Below the pieces are notes generated by a model. It was not told the DNA's origin and searched no databases. It saw only the letters and a program-made list of their open reading frames with translations. Shown piece after piece: positions 15,115 to 25,131 of a stretch of 42,090 bases of DNA; positions within the stretch are counted from its first letter, which is position 1, and the number at the start of each line of letters is the position of its first letter. The stretch is from positions 1 through 42,090 of the forward strand of contig JAMCPS010000059.1 in the NCBI GenBank assembly GCA_023379705.1, given 5' to 3'. The stretch is from Campylobacterota bacterium. GTDB lineage: Bacteria > Campylobacterota > Campylobacteria > Campylobacterales > Sulfurimonadaceae. Both the position numbers and the translations under genes were made by a program.

Positions 15115-16377
15115 ATGAATACACAAGAAAAAGAGTATTACGCAATTGCTGAAGTAGCTGATATTTTATCGGTTTCAAAAGAAACATTACGGCGCTGGGA
15201 TGAAAAAGGAAAACTGACTCCTGTTCGCCATCCTATTAATAATTATCGTGTATATCATCGGAAACAATTATTTGAATTTGAAGAAGCACAATTGATGTTC
15301 AAATCATTGTGGGATGAAGAATTGGAGATAAAGCCAGTTCGCTCTTATCATTCTATAGAACTTTTTGCGGGGGCGGGTGGACTTGCTCTCGGATTAGAAA
15401 AAGCAGGCTTTGAGGCGTTATTGTTGAATGAAATTGATAAAAATGCTTGTGAGACATTGAAAAAAAATCGTCCACATTGGAATGTTATACAAGGTGATAT
15501 TAAAAACATTGATTTCACTTTTTATAAAGATAAAATTGATTTTCTTTCTGGGGGCTTTCCTTGTCAATCATTTTCATATGCAGGACATAAGTTAGGATTC
15601 GAAGATGCAAGAGGTACTCTATTTTATGAGTTTGCTCGTGCTGTAAAAGAGGCTCAACCCAAAGTTTTTCTTGCTGAAAATGTACGAGGATTATTAAATC
15701 ATGATGAAGGTCGAACATTAGTGGCGATTAAATCGATTATTTCAGATATTGGGTATGTTTTAATAGCAGAACCTAATGTTTTGAAAGCAATGTTTTATCA
15801 AGTACCTCAAAAAAGAGAACGACTTTTCTTTGTTGGTGTTCGTAAAGATATTTTTGAAAAAATATCTTTCAATGATTTTCAATGGCCATCCCCGTATAAG
15901 CGTATATTTACTCTGAAAGATGCTTTAAAAAAAGGGGAACTTTATGAGTGTGATGTACCTGAATCCAGCGGACAAGAATACCCTAAACGTAAGAAAGAGA
16001 TTCTCGATATGGTGCCACAAGGAGGGTATTGGAAACATTTACCTGAAGATATACAACGTGAGTATATGTTGAAGAGCTATTTCTTAGGCGGAGGGAAGAC
16101 GGGAATGGCTCGTCGTCTTTCATACGATGAACCAAGCTTGACGTTAACGTGTGCTCCTGCGCAAAAGCAAACAGAACGATGTCATCCAGAGGAAACTCGT
16201 CCGCTAAGAGTAAGAGAATACGCACGTATACAAACCTTTCCTGATGAGTGGGTATTCGCAGGTTCAATGACAAATCAATACAAGCAAATAGGTAATGCAG
16301 TTCCTGTAAATTTAGGATATGCAATGGGTCGAAGTTTAATTCGATTATTAAATAAAATTGAAAAATTGATCGATTAA
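15115..16377 (+). CDS. DNA cytosine-5 methyltransferase with N-terminal MerR-like helix-turn-helix
   Basis: A 420-residue modification enzyme that methylates C5 of cytosine in the partner endonuclease's site. Residues 8-55 form a MerR/excisionase-type HTH (IAEVADILSVSKETLRRWDEKG). The methylase follows with the SAM motif ELFAGAGGLALGLEKAGF (82-99), the catalytic C150 in GGFPCQSFS, the ENV motif at 188-190, QKRERLFFVG, and the C-terminal QIGNAVP. I chose the ATG at 15115, which has AAGG about nine bases upstream, over an in-frame ATG at 15094 with no ribosome site. HTH-methylase fusions such as M.SsoII repress their own genes; self-regulation is likely here. The stop lies immediately before the convergent ATPase stop. 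Confidence 0.93.
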   Translation: MNTQEKEYYAIAEVADILSVSKETLRRWDEKGKLTPVRHPINNYRVYHRKQLFEFEEAQLMFKSLWDEELEIKPVRSYHSIELFAGAGGLALGLEKAGFEALLLNEIDKNACETLKKNRPHWNVIQGDIKNIDFTFYKDKIDFLSGGFPCQSFSYAGHKLGFEDARGTLFYEFARAVKEAQPKVFLAENVRGLLNHDEGRTLVAIKSIISDIGYVLIAEPNVLKAMFYQVPQKRERLFFVGVRKDIFEKISFNDFQWPSPYKRIFTLKDALKKGELYECDVPESSGQEYPKRKKEILDMVPQGGYWKHLPEDIQREYMLKSYFLGGGKTGMARRLSYDEPSLTLTCAPAQKQTERCHPEETRPLRVREYARIQTFPDEWVFAGSMTNQYKQIGNAVPVNLGYAMGRSLIRLLNKIEKLID

Positions 16378-17442
16378 CTATTCTTCTCCCAATGCCCATT
16401 GGGCAAATGGGATCATCTCAATCTTCGCAATCGGATGAGAGAGGCTACTTTCCAAATTCATGGTTACGACAATGACCTCCTGAACTTCATACGTGATGAT
16501 AAAGGCTTCAAGTGCTTCGATCTTTTTAAAGAGGGAGTGTTCATTTTCAAACGGAATAGCTAAAATAATTTGAGCACGTGAAGGCAAATAAAAGTCGATC
16601 CCTTCTTCATAATAGCACTCAATGCCGTGTTTTACTAACTCCAGATAGATAAGGTTCTCAAAGACCCGTCCAAAATGTTTTTGAAGCGTCAGTGCGTGTT
16701 TGATTGCAATATCGCAAAGATAAAGTTTTTTAACGGCACTGGGATGATTGAATTTTTCCAATCCATACAAATAGCGGCGATCGTACAAGGATTGCAAATG
16801 AACGTAAAGTTTGTCTTTGGATATTTTGCGCTCTAGTTTGAGCCGTTCATAAAGATTATGAGCCGAAACTTTCTGGGTTGTCATTTTGGTGGCTTGTATC
16901 AATATAGCAAGTTCTGTTTCATCGAGAGCGCCGGTAAATGTCTTTTGCAGATACAAAGAGCGCTCTTCACTGGCTATTTTATGCATTGCCGGGAATCCAC
17001 CCAATTGAAAAAAGTGGCTCAAAGCCGTAGAATCGTATTTTTGTTCAAAGGCCAAAAACTCTTCATAGTCCAATAAATTGAGGTGCATAATAGTATAAGG
17101 AGTTTCTTGGGGATATTCGCAGGCCAGGATCAGCTGGTCAATCTGAAATAAGGTTATCTCCTCTCGATAGTTGTCAAGGGCTAGGATCGAAATTTTGTGT
17201 TCTTGACAAAAACCTTCCAATACGCCATTCAGATCAGAAACATCCAAGCGTATATCACGGCAATCGAGATAAAGATAGGTTGATTTCTTGTGCCCCAGTA
17301 AATAATGTTTGATGAGTGAGGTTTTACCAGACTGTGTGATCCCATAAATCGAGACGCTTTCTTCTGGAATGGAGATTTTACGCTCAAGGTATCCCGCATT
17401 GTGTAAATCATAACGATAATACTCATCTAATAAGCTTTTCAT
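16378..17442 (-). CDS. AAA-type ATPase with DUF4143-like C-terminal domain
   Basis: A 354-residue predicted ATP-binding protein. The Walker A is GITQSGKTSL near residue 34. The Walker B region reads ISILALDNYRE near 84, with Asn after the Asp where a glutamate is usual, so hydrolysis may be weak. EEFLAFEQ (about 127) and FQLGGFPAMHKI (about 145) resemble the AAA_14/DUF4143 group. Near residue 264 FENLIYLELVKHGIECYYEE and GIDFYLP resemble the degenerate PD-(D/E)XK end of those proteins. The function of the group is unknown. AGGAG precedes the ATG. It is convergent with the methyltransferase with no spacing, so the two might form one transferred island. Confidence 0.75.
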   Translation of the reverse strand: MKSLLDEYYRYDLHNAGYLERKISIPEESVSIYGITQSGKTSLIKHYLLGHKKSTYLYLDCRDIRLDVSDLNGVLEGFCQEHKISILALDNYREEITLFQIDQLILACEYPQETPYTIMHLNLLDYEEFLAFEQKYDSTALSHFFQLGGFPAMHKIASEERSLYLQKTFTGALDETELAILIQATKMTTQKVSAHNLYERLKLERKISKDKLYVHLQSLYDRRYLYGLEKFNHPSAVKKLYLCDIAIKHALTLQKHFGRVFENLIYLELVKHGIECYYEEGIDFYLPSRAQIILAIPFENEHSLFKKIEALEAFIITYEVQEVIVVTMNLESSLSHPIAKIEMIPFAQWALGEE

Positions 17443-17480
17443 GAATAACTCCTGATGAAAAATAATAGCGTAAAAAGTAT

Positions 17481-17501
17481 GTTTCCTTATTTAAAGGAAA
17501 C
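17481..17501. promoter_or_regulatory. Perfect 8-bp inverted repeat upstream of the ATPase gene
   Basis: GTTTCCTT, a five-base ATTTA loop, and AAGGAAAC. It lies 39 nt before the ATPase start, where the -35 box would fall for the TATTAT at 17462-17467 read on the minus strand. It is also 40 nt upstream of the S10 operon promoter. It could be an operator for the ATPase gene or a hairpin shielding the two divergent units. No known binding factor is recognised. Confidence 0.5.
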
Positions 17502-17539
17502 AAATTTATTGATTAATGCGTTTTTACCCCCTAAAAACC

Positions 17540-17568
17540 TTGACCATAGAGGGGTTTGTCGATATAAT
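17540..17568 (+). promoter_or_regulatory. Strong sigma-70 promoter of the S10-spc operon
   Basis: TTGACC (17540-17545), 17 bases, TATAAT (17563-17568). The start near 17575 gives a leader of about 50 nt, which contains a short hairpin GTCAG-CATCGA-CTGAC (17587-17602) ahead of the rpsJ ribosome site AGAGGAA. No other strong promoter is evident before infA. Confidence 0.88.
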
Positions 17569-17626
17569 TTCAGCTGCCTTACATTAGTCAGCATCGACTG
17601 ACGAGTTCTTTATAGAGGAAAACATT

Positions 17627-17938
17627 ATGGAAAAGATTCGTTTGAAACTTAGAGCATACGATCATCGTGTGCTTGATCGTTCAGTAGCTTCTATTGTAGA
17701 AGCCGTAAAGCGTACAGGTGCGGAAATCCGTGGCCCGATACCTTTGCCAACAAAGATTCGTAAATATACGGTTCTTAAATCACCTCACATTAACAAGAAG
17801 TCCCGTGAGCAATTTGAGATTCGTATGCACGCACGTTTGATAGACATCGTTTCAGCTACGCCTGATACTGTTGATTCATTGATGAAACTTGACTTGGCTC
17901 CAGAGGTAGACGTAGAAGTACGTTCTATGGACAAGTAA
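17627..17938 (+). CDS. rpsJ: 30S ribosomal protein S10
   Basis: A 103-residue protein of the 30S head, also the NusE antitermination factor. [16 protein letters not shown] near the start and [14 protein letters not shown] in the middle are diagnostic. It is the first gene of the ribosomal operon, with AGAGGAA about 6 nt before its ATG, and is followed by rplC after 9 nt. Confidence 0.98.
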   Translation: MEKIRLKLRAYDHRVLDRSVASIVEAVKRTGAEIRGPIPLPTKIRKYTVLKSPHINKKSREQFEIRMHARLIDIVSATPDTVDSLMKLDLAPEVDVEVRSMDK

Positions 17939-17947
17939 GGAGTGGGT

Positions 17948-18523
17948 ATGGAATATATTGTAGAAAAAATCGGTATGAGCCGAACAGTCGGCGTTCCGAG
18001 CAAAGTAGTAACTCTTTTAAAAGTAAAAGAAGTAAAAGTTTGCGACGTGAACAATGGTACAGCTCTTGTAGCGTACAGTCAAGGTAAGGCAAAAAACAAG
18101 CCTATCGAAGGTCAGCAAAAGAAATATAACCTTTCTGCTGAATTTAATAAGTTTGCTACTTTAACGGTTGCTAACACAGAAGCAGGCGACTTGGATATGG
18201 CACCTTTGAGCGATGCAAAAAAGCTCAAAAGTACCTTTAACACCAAGGGACGCGGTTTCACAGGTGTTATGAAGCGTTGGAACTTTAGTGGAGGCCCAGG
18301 CGCACACGGTCACCGTTTTCACCGTACAGGTGGATCTATCGGTAACCGCGAGTGGCCAGGTAAAGTCCAAAAAGGACGCAAAATGTCTGGTCAATACGGT
18401 AACGAGCAAGTTACAGTAAAGAATGACGTTTTGTCATTTGACGCACAAAACGGTGTATTGGTTGTCGTGGGTTCAATCCCAGGTGCAAACGGTGCTCTAG
18501 GTCGAGTAAAGGTTGTTAAATAA
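17948..18523 (+). CDS. rplC: 50S ribosomal protein L3
   Basis: A 191-residue early-assembly protein near the peptidyl transferase centre. [18 protein letters not shown] and [16 protein letters not shown] identify it. An in-frame GTG lies at 17942, but the ATG at 17948 is 5 nt after AAGGAG, so I use it. The stop overlaps the rplD start (TAATG). Confidence 0.97.
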   Translation: MEYIVEKIGMSRTVGVPSKVVTLLKVKEVKVCDVNNGTALVAYSQGKAKNKPIEGQQKKYNLSAEFNKFATLTVANTEAGDLDMAPLSDAKKLKSTFNTKGRGFTGVMKRWNFSGGPGAHGHRFHRTGGSIGNREWPGKVQKGRKMSGQYGNEQVTVKNDVLSFDAQNGVLVVVGSIPGANGALGRVKVVK

Positions 18524-19134
18524 TGAGTGCAATTGTACTGAATGAAAAATTCGAAAAAGCCTCTGAACTGGCATTGCCTGAGAGCTTTAGCGGCATCAAC
18601 ACACATAACTTGTACTTGTACGTTAAATCGTATCAAGCAGGTTTGCGTGCAGATACTGCAAGTGCTAAAACACGTTCAGAAATGCGTGGTGGTGGTAAAA
18701 AACCATGGGCACAAAAAGGTAAAGGTGGAGCACGTGCTGGTTCACGTCGTTCACCTATCTGGGTTGGTGGTGCGGTAGCTCACGGTCCAAACACGGGTCG
18801 TAACTACACACAGAAGATCAACAAAAAGCAAAAGAAATTAGCACTTAGATGTGCATTGGATGCTTTGGCAACTGCTGGGAAACTTTTCATCGTTGATTCG
18901 ATCGAAGTACCAAGTGGAAAAACAAAAGATGCAAAAGTATTGTTCGACACGTTGAACATGCGTGATGTATTGCTTGTTAAACAAATTCTTGATGAGAACA
19001 CTTATCTTGCATTCCGTAACATTGCTGCTACTTACGTAGTAGAAGCTAATGAACTCAACGCCTTTTTGGCTGCGACATATCGCTCGGTAGTAATCGAAAA
19101 AGCGGTATGGGAAAATCTGATTAAAGAGAGCTGA
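18523..19134 (+). CDS. rplD: 50S ribosomal protein L4
   Basis: A 203-residue protein lining the exit tunnel. The central loop [16 protein letters not shown], which reaches the tunnel constriction, is intact. In some bacteria L4 represses its own operon, but no L4-binding leader is recognised here. It overlaps rplC by one base and is separated from rplW by one base. Confidence 0.97.
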   Translation: MSAIVLNEKFEKASELALPESFSGINTHNLYLYVKSYQAGLRADTASAKTRSEMRGGGKKPWAQKGKGGARAGSRRSPIWVGGAVAHGPNTGRNYTQKINKKQKKLALRCALDALATAGKLFIVDSIEVPSGKTKDAKVLFDTLNMRDVLLVKQILDENTYLAFRNIAATYVVEANELNAFLAATYRSVVIEKAVWENLIKES

Positions 19135-19135
19135 G

Positions 19136-19417
19136 ATGGCAGATATTACTGATATCAAATCAATTTTGCATACAGAGAAGACCCTTGGTCTTCAAGAAGC
19201 GGGCGTAATCGTAGTTCAAACGTCTACACGTATGACTAAAAATGCTCTAAAAGAGGTGTTCAGAGAGTACTTCGGAATTGTTCCGGCTCGTGTGAACTCT
19301 TTGAACCAAAGCGGAAAAGTAAAACGTTTCCGTGGTCTTGCTGGTAAACAAAACGACTTTAAAAAGTTTTATGTTAAGTTGCCAGAAGGCGCACAAATTG
19401 ATAGTTTGGCGGTGTAA
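19136..19417 (+). CDS. rplW: 50S ribosomal protein L23
   Basis: A 93-residue protein at the tunnel exit, the docking site for trigger factor and [15 protein letters not shown] and the basic [15 protein letters not shown] loop fit the family. It lies between rplD and rplB in canonical order with 2-nt spacing downstream. Confidence 0.96.
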   Translation: MADITDIKSILHTEKTLGLQEAGVIVVQTSTRMTKNALKEVFREYFGIVPARVNSLNQSGKVKRFRGLAGKQNDFKKFYVKLPEGAQIDSLAV

Positions 19418-19419
19418 TT

Positions 19420-20259
19420 ATGGCAATCAAAACCTATAAACCAACTACTCCTAGCCGACGTTTCATGACAAACGTTGACAATTCAGACATCACTGCAAAA
19501 GCAAGTGTCCGTTCATTGTTGACAAAATTGACTGCTCACGCAGGACGTAATAATAATGGCCGTATCACTTCTCGTCATAAAGAAGCCGGCGCTAAAAAAC
19601 TTTACCGTATTATTGACTTTAAACGTAATAAGTTTGGTGTTTCCGGTACAGTAGCTGCGATCGAGTACGATCCATACCGTAACTGTCGTATTGCTCTTGT
19701 TAACTATGCAGATGGTGACAAGCGTTATATTCTTCAGCCTAAGGGTATGGTTGTCGGTGATTCTGTAGCTTCTGCAGAAAGCGGTTTGGACATCAAATCT
19801 GGTAATGCCATGAAATTGATGAACATCCCTGTGGGTACCACAATTCATAACCTCGAGCTTAAACCTGGTAAAGGCGGACAAATCGTTCGTTCAGCTGGAA
19901 CTTCTGCTCAAATTATGGGACGTGAAGGTAAGTATGTATCTGTACGTCTTCCATCAAGCGAAATGCGTTACGTTCTTGGTGAATGTATGGCGACAATCGG
20001 TATCGTTGGGAATGAAGAATACATTAACATCGTTATCGGAAAAGCTGGACGTACTCGTCACATGGGTATCCGTCCTCAAACACGTGGTTCTGCGATGAAT
20101 CCTATCGATCACCCGCACGGTGGTGGTGAAGGTAAGACAAACTCAGGACGTCACCCGGTTACTCCATGGGGTAAACCGACTAAAGGTGCTAAAACACGTA
20201 AGAAGAAAGCAAGTGATAGACTTATTATTACTCGCCGTAAATCAAATCCGAAGAGGTAG
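19420..20259 (+). CDS. rplB: 50S ribosomal protein L2
   Basis: A 279-residue protein needed for subunit joining and peptidyl transferase activity. The conserved C-terminal [14 protein letters not shown] carries the histidine important for activity, and the basic tail ends in RRKSNPKR. The internal [16 protein letters not shown] block is also typical. Full length for the family. Confidence 0.98.
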   Translation: MAIKTYKPTTPSRRFMTNVDNSDITAKASVRSLLTKLTAHAGRNNNGRITSRHKEAGAKKLYRIIDFKRNKFGVSGTVAAIEYDPYRNCRIALVNYADGDKRYILQPKGMVVGDSVASAESGLDIKSGNAMKLMNIPVGTTIHNLELKPGKGGQIVRSAGTSAQIMGREGKYVSVRLPSSEMRYVLGECMATIGIVGNEEYINIVIGKAGRTRHMGIRPQTRGSAMNPIDHPHGGGEGKTNSGRHPVTPWGKPTKGAKTRKKKASDRLIITRRKSNPKR

Positions 20260-20262
20260 GGT

Positions 20263-20544
20263 ATGGCTAGATCAGTAAAAAAAGGGCCGTTCGTTGACGG
20301 ACACCTTATGAAAAAAGTGATTGCTGCCAAAGAGACGAAGAGCAACAAACCAATCAAGACATGGTCACGCCGTAGCGTTATCTTGCCTGATATGATCGGT
20401 TTGACGTTTACCGTCCATAATGGCCGTCAGTTTGTACCGGTTTTCGTTTCTGAAAACCATGTTGGTTACAAACTTGGTGAATTTTCACCAACACGTACGT
20501 TTAAGGGCCACAAAGGTTCTGTACAGAAGAAAATCGGGAAATAA
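20263..20544 (+). CDS. rpsS: 30S ribosomal protein S19
   Basis: A 93-residue 30S head protein paired with S13. [16 protein letters not shown] at the start and [16 protein letters not shown] near the end are diagnostic. It lies 3 nt after rplB and 9 nt before rplV. Confidence 0.97.
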   Translation: MARSVKKGPFVDGHLMKKVIAAKETKSNKPIKTWSRRSVILPDMIGLTFTVHNGRQFVPVFVSENHVGYKLGEFSPTRTFKGHKGSVQKKIGK

Positions 20545-20553
20545 GGAAGAGAT

Positions 20554-20871
20554 ATGGCAAGAGCACTATTAAAATTCGTTCGCGTATCTCCGACTAAATC
20601 TCGTTTGATCGCTCGCGAAGTTCAAGGTATGAATGCAGAACAAGCATTAGCAGCATTGGAATTTACTCCAAACAAAGCGGCAAAAATCATTGCGAAAGTC
20701 ATTGCATCTGCAGTGGCTAACAGCGGTATCGAAGCGGACGGTTGTGTTGTTAAATCATGCCGTGTAGATAATGGACCCGTGTTGAAGCGTATTATGCAAC
20801 GTGCACGTGGAACAGCATCTGGAATTCGCAAACCGACTGCGCACATTTTGGTAGAAGTAGAGGGTAAATAA
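20554..20871 (+). CDS. rplV: 50S ribosomal protein L22
   Basis: A 105-residue protein whose beta-hairpin reaches into the exit tunnel near the macrolide site. [17 protein letters not shown] and the hairpin region [16 protein letters not shown] match the family, with no insertion in the loop. AAGGAAGAG precedes the start. Confidence 0.97.
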   Translation: MARALLKFVRVSPTKSRLIAREVQGMNAEQALAALEFTPNKAAKIIAKVIASAVANSGIEADGCVVKSCRVDNGPVLKRIMQRARGTASGIRKPTAHILVEVEGK

Positions 20872-20873
20872 TT

Positions 20874-21584
20874 ATGGGTCATAAAGTTAATCCTATCGGA
20901 CTTCGTCTTGGTATTAACCGCAACTGGGAATCTCGTTGGTTCCCTAACTTTAAAACAGCTGCGGGTTACCTTGGTGAAGACCACAAAATCCGTACTTTTT
21001 TGAAAAAAGAACTTTATTATGCAGGTGTTAGTAACATCGTTATCGAGCGTACAGCTAAGCGTTTACGTGTGACGATTATCGCTGCTCGTCCTGGTATCAT
21101 CATCGGTAAAAAAGGTTCTGATATTGAGAAAATCAAAGATTCTCTTAATAAACTAATCGGTAAACCGGTTGCGATCAACATTAAAGAAGAGAAAAAGGCA
21201 CAAGCATCAGCACAATTGGTTGCTGAAAACGTTGCTACTCAACTTGAAAAACGTGTTGCATTCCGCCGTGCGATGAAAAAAGTAATGCAAAATGCTCAGC
21301 GTGCTGGTGCAAAAGGTATTAAGATTTCAGTAGCTGGTCGTTTGAACGGTGCTGAGATTGCTCGTACAGAATGGTATTTGGAGGGACGTGTTCCTTTGCA
21401 TACTCTTCGTGCAAAAATTGATTACGGTTTTGCAGAAGCGCACACCACTTATGGTGTAATCGGAATCAAGGTTCATATTTTCAAAGGTGAAGTACTCACC
21501 AAGGGAATTCAACCAGAATCTTTAGAACAAAAAGAAGAGGGCCGTGAAGATAAAGCACGTCGTCCTCGTCGAAAGGCTGACTAA
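20874..21584 (+). CDS. rpsC: 30S ribosomal protein S3
   Basis: A 236-residue protein at the mRNA entry site. It begins [12 protein letters not shown], has a type-2 KH domain with the GxxG loop in [13 protein letters not shown] (about 75-87), and a C-terminal domain ending in a highly basic tail ([10 protein letters not shown]). Spacing is 2 nt to both neighbours. Confidence 0.98.
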   Translation: MGHKVNPIGLRLGINRNWESRWFPNFKTAAGYLGEDHKIRTFLKKELYYAGVSNIVIERTAKRLRVTIIAARPGIIIGKKGSDIEKIKDSLNKLIGKPVAINIKEEKKAQASAQLVAENVATQLEKRVAFRRAMKKVMQNAQRAGAKGIKISVAGRLNGAEIARTEWYLEGRVPLHTLRAKIDYGFAEAHTTYGVIGIKVHIFKGEVLTKGIQPESLEQKEEGREDKARRPRRKAD

Positions 21585-21586
21585 TC

Positions 21587-22012
21587 ATGTTGATGCCAAA
21601 ACGTACGAAATATCGTAAAATGATGAAGGGGCGTAACCGCGGTTACGCAACTTCTGGTAATAAGTTAGAATTCGGTTCAATCGGATTCAAAGCAACGGAA
21701 GCGGGACGTATTAACTCTCGTCAAATTGAAGCGGCTCGTATCTCAGCTACTCGTCACATTAAACGTACGGGGAAAATCTGGATTCGTGTTTTCCCTGCTA
21801 AACCGTTAACTGCCAAGCCACTTGAAGTGCGTATGGGTAAGGGTAAAGGTGCTGTGGATCAATGGGTTATGAACATTAAGCCAGGCCGTATTATTTTTGA
21901 AATGGGTGGTGTTGAAGAAACACTTGCTCGCGGTGCACTTGCTCTTGCAATGGCAAAGCTTCCATTCAAAACAAAAATCGTTACTTTGGAGATGAGCAAT
22001 GAATTATTCTGA
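21587..22012 (+). CDS. rplP: 50S ribosomal protein L16
   Basis: A 141-residue protein beside the A-site tRNA. The start [19 protein letters not shown] is the family signature and sets the start at 21587 rather than the ATG two codons later. Its last 14 bases overlap rpmC, so the two are probably translationally coupled. Confidence 0.97.
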   Translation: MLMPKRTKYRKMMKGRNRGYATSGNKLEFGSIGFKATEAGRINSRQIEAARISATRHIKRTGKIWIRVFPAKPLTAKPLEVRMGKGKGAVDQWVMNIKPGRIIFEMGGVEETLARGALALAMAKLPFKTKIVTLEMSNELF

Positions 22013-22184
22013 TTTAAACGGAAAAACAGCTGCTGAACTACAAGGTATGCTCAAAGAGAAAAAAATTGAGATTTTTACTTTGAAAATTAAGCAAAAAATG
22101 ATGCAATTGACTAACACAGGCGAACTTCGTACTGCGAAAAAAGACATTGCACGTATCAGCACCGCACTTAGTGCAGTGAAGTAA
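21999..22184 (+). CDS. rpmC: 50S ribosomal protein L29
   Basis: A 61-residue helical-hairpin protein at the tunnel exit beside L23. [16 protein letters not shown] and the [16 protein letters not shown] region match the family. The start lies 14 nt inside rplP. The next gene, rpsQ, follows after 10 nt. Confidence 0.94.
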   Translation: MNYSDLNGKTAAELQGMLKEKKIEIFTLKIKQKMMQLTNTGELRTAKKDIARISTALSAVK

Positions 22185-22194
22185 GGGCACAGAT

Positions 22195-22446
22195 ATGACA
22201 CATAAACGTGAAATTCAAGGTATCGTTGTATCTATCGCAGGTAGCAAAACAGCCACTATGGTTGTTGAGCGCCGCGTTATGCACCCACGTTACCACAAAA
22301 CAGTAAAACGTTTTAAAAAGTACATGATTCATGACGAAACTAGCCAGCTTAAAGTTGGTGATGAAGTCATCGCAATTGAGTGCCGTCCGATTTCTAAAAG
22401 CAAATCGTTCCGTCTTAAAACTCTTGTAAAAGGGGCAATAGCATGA
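22195..22446 (+). CDS. rpsQ: 30S ribosomal protein S17
   Basis: An 83-residue OB-fold protein that binds 16S rRNA early in assembly. [19 protein letters not shown] and [15 protein letters not shown] are typical. Its stop overlaps the rplN ATG by 4 nt. Confidence 0.96.
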   Translation: MTHKREIQGIVVSIAGSKTATMVVERRVMHPRYHKTVKRFKKYMIHDETSQLKVGDEVIAIECRPISKSKSFRLKTLVKGAIA

Positions 22447-22811
22447 TACAAAGTTTTACTCGTTTAGCTGTTGCAGATAATACAGGCGCAAAAGAGATCA
22501 TGTGTATTAAAGTTCTTGGCGGTTCAAAGCGTCGTTATGCAACAGTGGGTGATGTTATTATCGCTTCTGTTAAAAAAGCGACTCCGACCGGTAAAGTAAA
22601 AAAAGGTCAAGTAGTAACAGCGGTTGTTGTTCGTACGAAAAAAGAGATACACCGTGAAAACGGCTCTTTGATCCGTTTCGATGAAAATGCAGCAGTTATC
22701 CTTGATAAAAAACGTGAGCCAATTGGAACACGTATTTTCGGACCAATCGGACGTGAAGTTCGTTATTCTGGTTTCATGAAAATCGTATCCCTTGCTCCAG
22801 AGGTTGTATGA
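22443..22811 (+). CDS. rplN: 50S ribosomal protein L14
   Basis: A 122-residue, highly conserved protein at the subunit interface, the target of the silencing factor Rsf[19 protein letters not shown] and [13 protein letters not shown] identify it. The end [13 protein letters not shown] is complete and the stop overlaps the rplX start region. Confidence 0.98.
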   Translation: MIQSFTRLAVADNTGAKEIMCIKVLGGSKRRYATVGDVIIASVKKATPTGKVKKGQVVTAVVVRTKKEIHRENGSLIRFDENAAVILDKKREPIGTRIFGPIGREVRYSGFMKIVSLAPEVV

Positions 22812-23041
22812 TGGCAAAATTTAATTTCAAAAAAGGCGACATTGTTGAAGTGATCGCCGGTGACGATAAAGGGACTAAAGCAGAATTGCTTCAAGTTATG
22901 CCTAAGAAAAACAAAGTAATCGTTAAGGGTGTTCGTGTTGCGAAAAAAGCGATCAAACCTAGCGAGCAAAATCCACAAGGCGGATTCTTGAATAAAGAAA
23001 TGCCGGTTCATGCATCAAATGTCCGTAAAGTGGAGGCGTAA
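22811..23041 (+). CDS. rplX: 50S ribosomal protein L24
   Basis: A 76-residue assembly-initiating protein with an N-terminal KOW motif ([23 protein letters not shown]). Two adjacent ATGs exist (22808, 22811). The second lies 7 nt after AGAGG and gives the usual MAKF start, whereas the first is only 4 nt away and would add one methionine. Either start is coupled to the rplN stop. Confidence 0.95.
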   Translation: MAKFNFKKGDIVEVIAGDDKGTKAELLQVMPKKNKVIVKGVRVAKKAIKPSEQNPQGGFLNKEMPVHASNVRKVEA

Positions 23042-23043
23042 TC

Positions 23044-23589
23044 ATGGCACGTTTAAAAGATAAATATCTTGCACTTAAGCCAGAGCTTCAAACCGCTCTT
23101 GGTATTGCAAATGTTATGCAGCTTCCTAAACTTGAAAAAGTGATTATTTCAGTTGGTTGTGGTTTCGCAATGAAAGACAACAAATTGATCCAAAACATTC
23201 AAGACACGATAAGTAGTATTGCTGGACAACGTGCAGCAGTTGTTGTTGCGCGTAAGTCTGTTGCAGGATTTAAAGTACGTGAGGGCATGCCGGTTGGTGT
23301 TAAAGTAACACTACGCGGTGCTCAAATGTATGATTTTATGGATAAATTGATCTCTGTATCTCTTCCTCGTATGAAAGACTTCCGTGGTATTCCACGTAAC
23401 GGTTTCGACGGTCGCGGAAATTACAACTTCGGTCTTACCGAGCAGTTGATTTTTCCTGAAGTTGATTACGATTCAATCATGCAAATCCACGGGATGAATA
23501 TCACTGTGGTAACATCTGCAACCGCTGACAAGGATGCGTATAAGCTTCTTGAGATGCTTGGTATGCCGTTTGCAAAAGGAAGAGAATAA
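23044..23589 (+). CDS. rplE: 50S ribosomal protein L5
   Basis: A 181-residue protein of the central protuberance that binds 5S r[36 protein letters not shown] and [12 protein letters not shown] are the family blocks. The stop shares a base with the rpsN ATG. Confidence 0.98.
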   Translation: MARLKDKYLALKPELQTALGIANVMQLPKLEKVIISVGCGFAMKDNKLIQNIQDTISSIAGQRAAVVVARKSVAGFKVREGMPVGVKVTLRGAQMYDFMDKLISVSLPRMKDFRGIPRNGFDGRGNYNFGLTEQLIFPEVDYDSIMQIHGMNITVVTSATADKDAYKLLEMLGMPFAKGRE

Positions 23590-23774
23590 TGGCTAAGAAG
23601 TCAATGATCGCTAAGCAACAACGTACACCGAAGTTTGCTGTTCGCGCGTATACTCGATGTCAGATCTGTGGTCGTCCACACTCTGTTATCAGTGATTTTG
23701 GAATTTGTCGCGTTTGCTTTCGTAAGATGGCGAATGAAGGGTTACTCCCAGGCGTTAGAAAGTCAAGCTGGTAA
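23589..23774 (+). CDS. rpsN: 30S ribosomal protein S14, zinc-binding short form
   Basis: A 61-residue type-Z S14. The four zinc cysteines are C24, C27, C40 and C43 (RCQICG and GICRVCF), followed by the conserved [14 protein letters not shown] tail. The zinc form means no cysteine-free S14 is needed in this operon. The 40-nt gap to rpsH is the longest in this part of the operon and shows only a ribosome site. Confidence 0.97.
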   Translation: MAKKSMIAKQQRTPKFAVRAYTRCQICGRPHSVISDFGICRVCFRKMANEGLLPGVRKSSW

Positions 23775-23814
23775 GTCCGGCTCGATACTCCTAATAGTTA
23801 GATAAGGAAAATAA

Positions 23815-24207
23815 ATGATTAATGATCTAATCTCGGATTCGTTGACTCGTATCCGAAATGCGGCAATGCGCCGTTTGGATTCAACTACTTTGATGCATTC
23901 AAAAGTGGTTGAAGCAGTTGTCGGCATTTTGGCTGACAAAGGTTACATTGAGAGCTATAACGTTGTTGAAAACGGCGTTAAAAAAAGCATCAATGTTGTA
24001 TTAAAATACGACAATGGTCGTACAGTTATTAACGAAGTAAAGCGTGTTTCTAAACCGGGACGTCGTGTTTACAAAGGTAAAGATGAACTGAAGCGTTTCA
24101 AAAACGGTTACGGTACTATTATTGTTAGTAGCTCAAGAGGGGTTCTTCCAAACGACAAAGCTTTCGAGCTTGGCGTTGGCGGAGAAGTCCTTTGTACGAT
24201 TTGGTAA
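23815..24207 (+). CDS. rpsH: 30S ribosomal protein S8
   Basis: A 130-residue central-domain primary binding protein that in E. coli represses the spc operon. [14 protein letters not shown] at the start and [26 protein letters not shown] at the end match the family. AAGGAAAA precedes the ATG. Confidence 0.97.
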   Translation: MINDLISDSLTRIRNAAMRRLDSTTLMHSKVVEAVVGILADKGYIESYNVVENGVKKSINVVLKYDNGRTVINEVKRVSKPGRRVYKGKDELKRFKNGYGTIIVSSSRGVLPNDKAFELGVGGEVLCTIW

Positions 24208-24216
24208 GGGGATAAG

Positions 24217-24753
24217 ATGTCACGTATTGGAAAACTTCCTATTTCTATCCCGGCTGATGTTAAAGTATCTATTGATGGTGCTGTTATTAGTTTTGCAAAA
24301 GGCGCACTAACACATACTCTTGATACAAAAGAGAATTGTAATTTTACATTTGAAGATAACGTTTTGACGTTCGCAACTAAATCTGACGCTCGTGCTGATC
24401 GTGCATTCTGGGGTACATACCGTGCTTTGGCTGCTAACATCATCACTGGTTTGACTGCTGGTTACGAGAAAAAACTCGAAATCAATGGTGTTGGTTACCG
24501 TGCTGCTGTTGAAGGCGCTATTTTGAAGCTGCAATTGGGTTTCAGCCATGATATTCTTTTTGATATCCCAGCTGGTCTTACCATTGCAGTAGAGAAAAAC
24601 GTTATCAGCATCAAAGGTTCTGATAAGCAACAAGTTGGGCAAATTGCAGCGGTTATTCGTTCTTTCCGTCCACCAGAGCCGTATAAAGGCAAAGGTGTTA
24701 AATATTCTGATGAGACTATCCTGCGTAAAGCCGGTAAGACATCTAAGAAATAA
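24217..24753 (+). CDS. rplF: 50S ribosomal protein L6
   Basis: A 178-residue two-domain protein near the factor-binding stalk base. [14 protein letters not shown] at the start and [22 protein letters not shown] at the end are diagnostic. The two repeated domains break at about residue 82. Eleven bases separate it from rplR. Confidence 0.98.
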   Translation: MSRIGKLPISIPADVKVSIDGAVISFAKGALTHTLDTKENCNFTFEDNVLTFATKSDARADRAFWGTYRALAANIITGLTAGYEKKLEINGVGYRAAVEGAILKLQLGFSHDILFDIPAGLTIAVEKNVISIKGSDKQQVGQIAAVIRSFRPPEPYKGKGVKYSDETILRKAGKTSKK

Positions 24754-24764
24754 GGGGCGATGAA

Positions 24765-25121
24765 ATGACAGCTAAAACACTCAAAAATAAATCGGCTAAG
24801 CGTCTCCAACGCAAACGTCGTATTCGCTCTAAAATCTCAGGATGCGCGACTTTGCCACGTATCTCAGTATTTCGCTCAAACCGCTACATTAGCGCTCAAG
24901 CGATTAATGACGAAGCAGGAGTAACTCTTGCTGCGGTACACTCAAAAACTTTGGGTCTTAAAGCGAATATCGAAGATGCTGCAAAAGCGGGCGCTGTATT
25001 TGCTAAAACCCTAAAAGATGCCGGAATCAATGAAGTGACGTTTGACCGTAACGGATTTGTTTATCACGGTGTTGTAAAATCATTTGCCGAAGCACTTCGC
25101 GCCAATGAAATCAAGTTTTAG
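24765..25121 (+). CDS. rplR: 50S ribosomal protein L18
   Basis: A 118-residue 5S rRNA-binding protein. A basic N-terminus (LQRKRRIRSKISG) is followed by PRISVFRSNRYISAQAIND and the C-terminal FDRNGFVYHGVVKSFAEALR block. GGGGCGATG marks the start. Full length. Confidence 0.97.
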   Translation: MTAKTLKNKSAKRLQRKRRIRSKISGCATLPRISVFRSNRYISAQAINDEAGVTLAAVHSKTLGLKANIEDAAKAGAVFAKTLKDAGINEVTFDRNGFVYHGVVKSFAEALRANEIKF

Positions 25122-25131
25122 GGGCTGGTGA

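Noticed and set aside
14254-17626. A mobile island with integrase or attachment sites
   Set aside because: The restriction genes and ATPase look accessory, but no integrase, tRNA or flanking direct repeat was seen.
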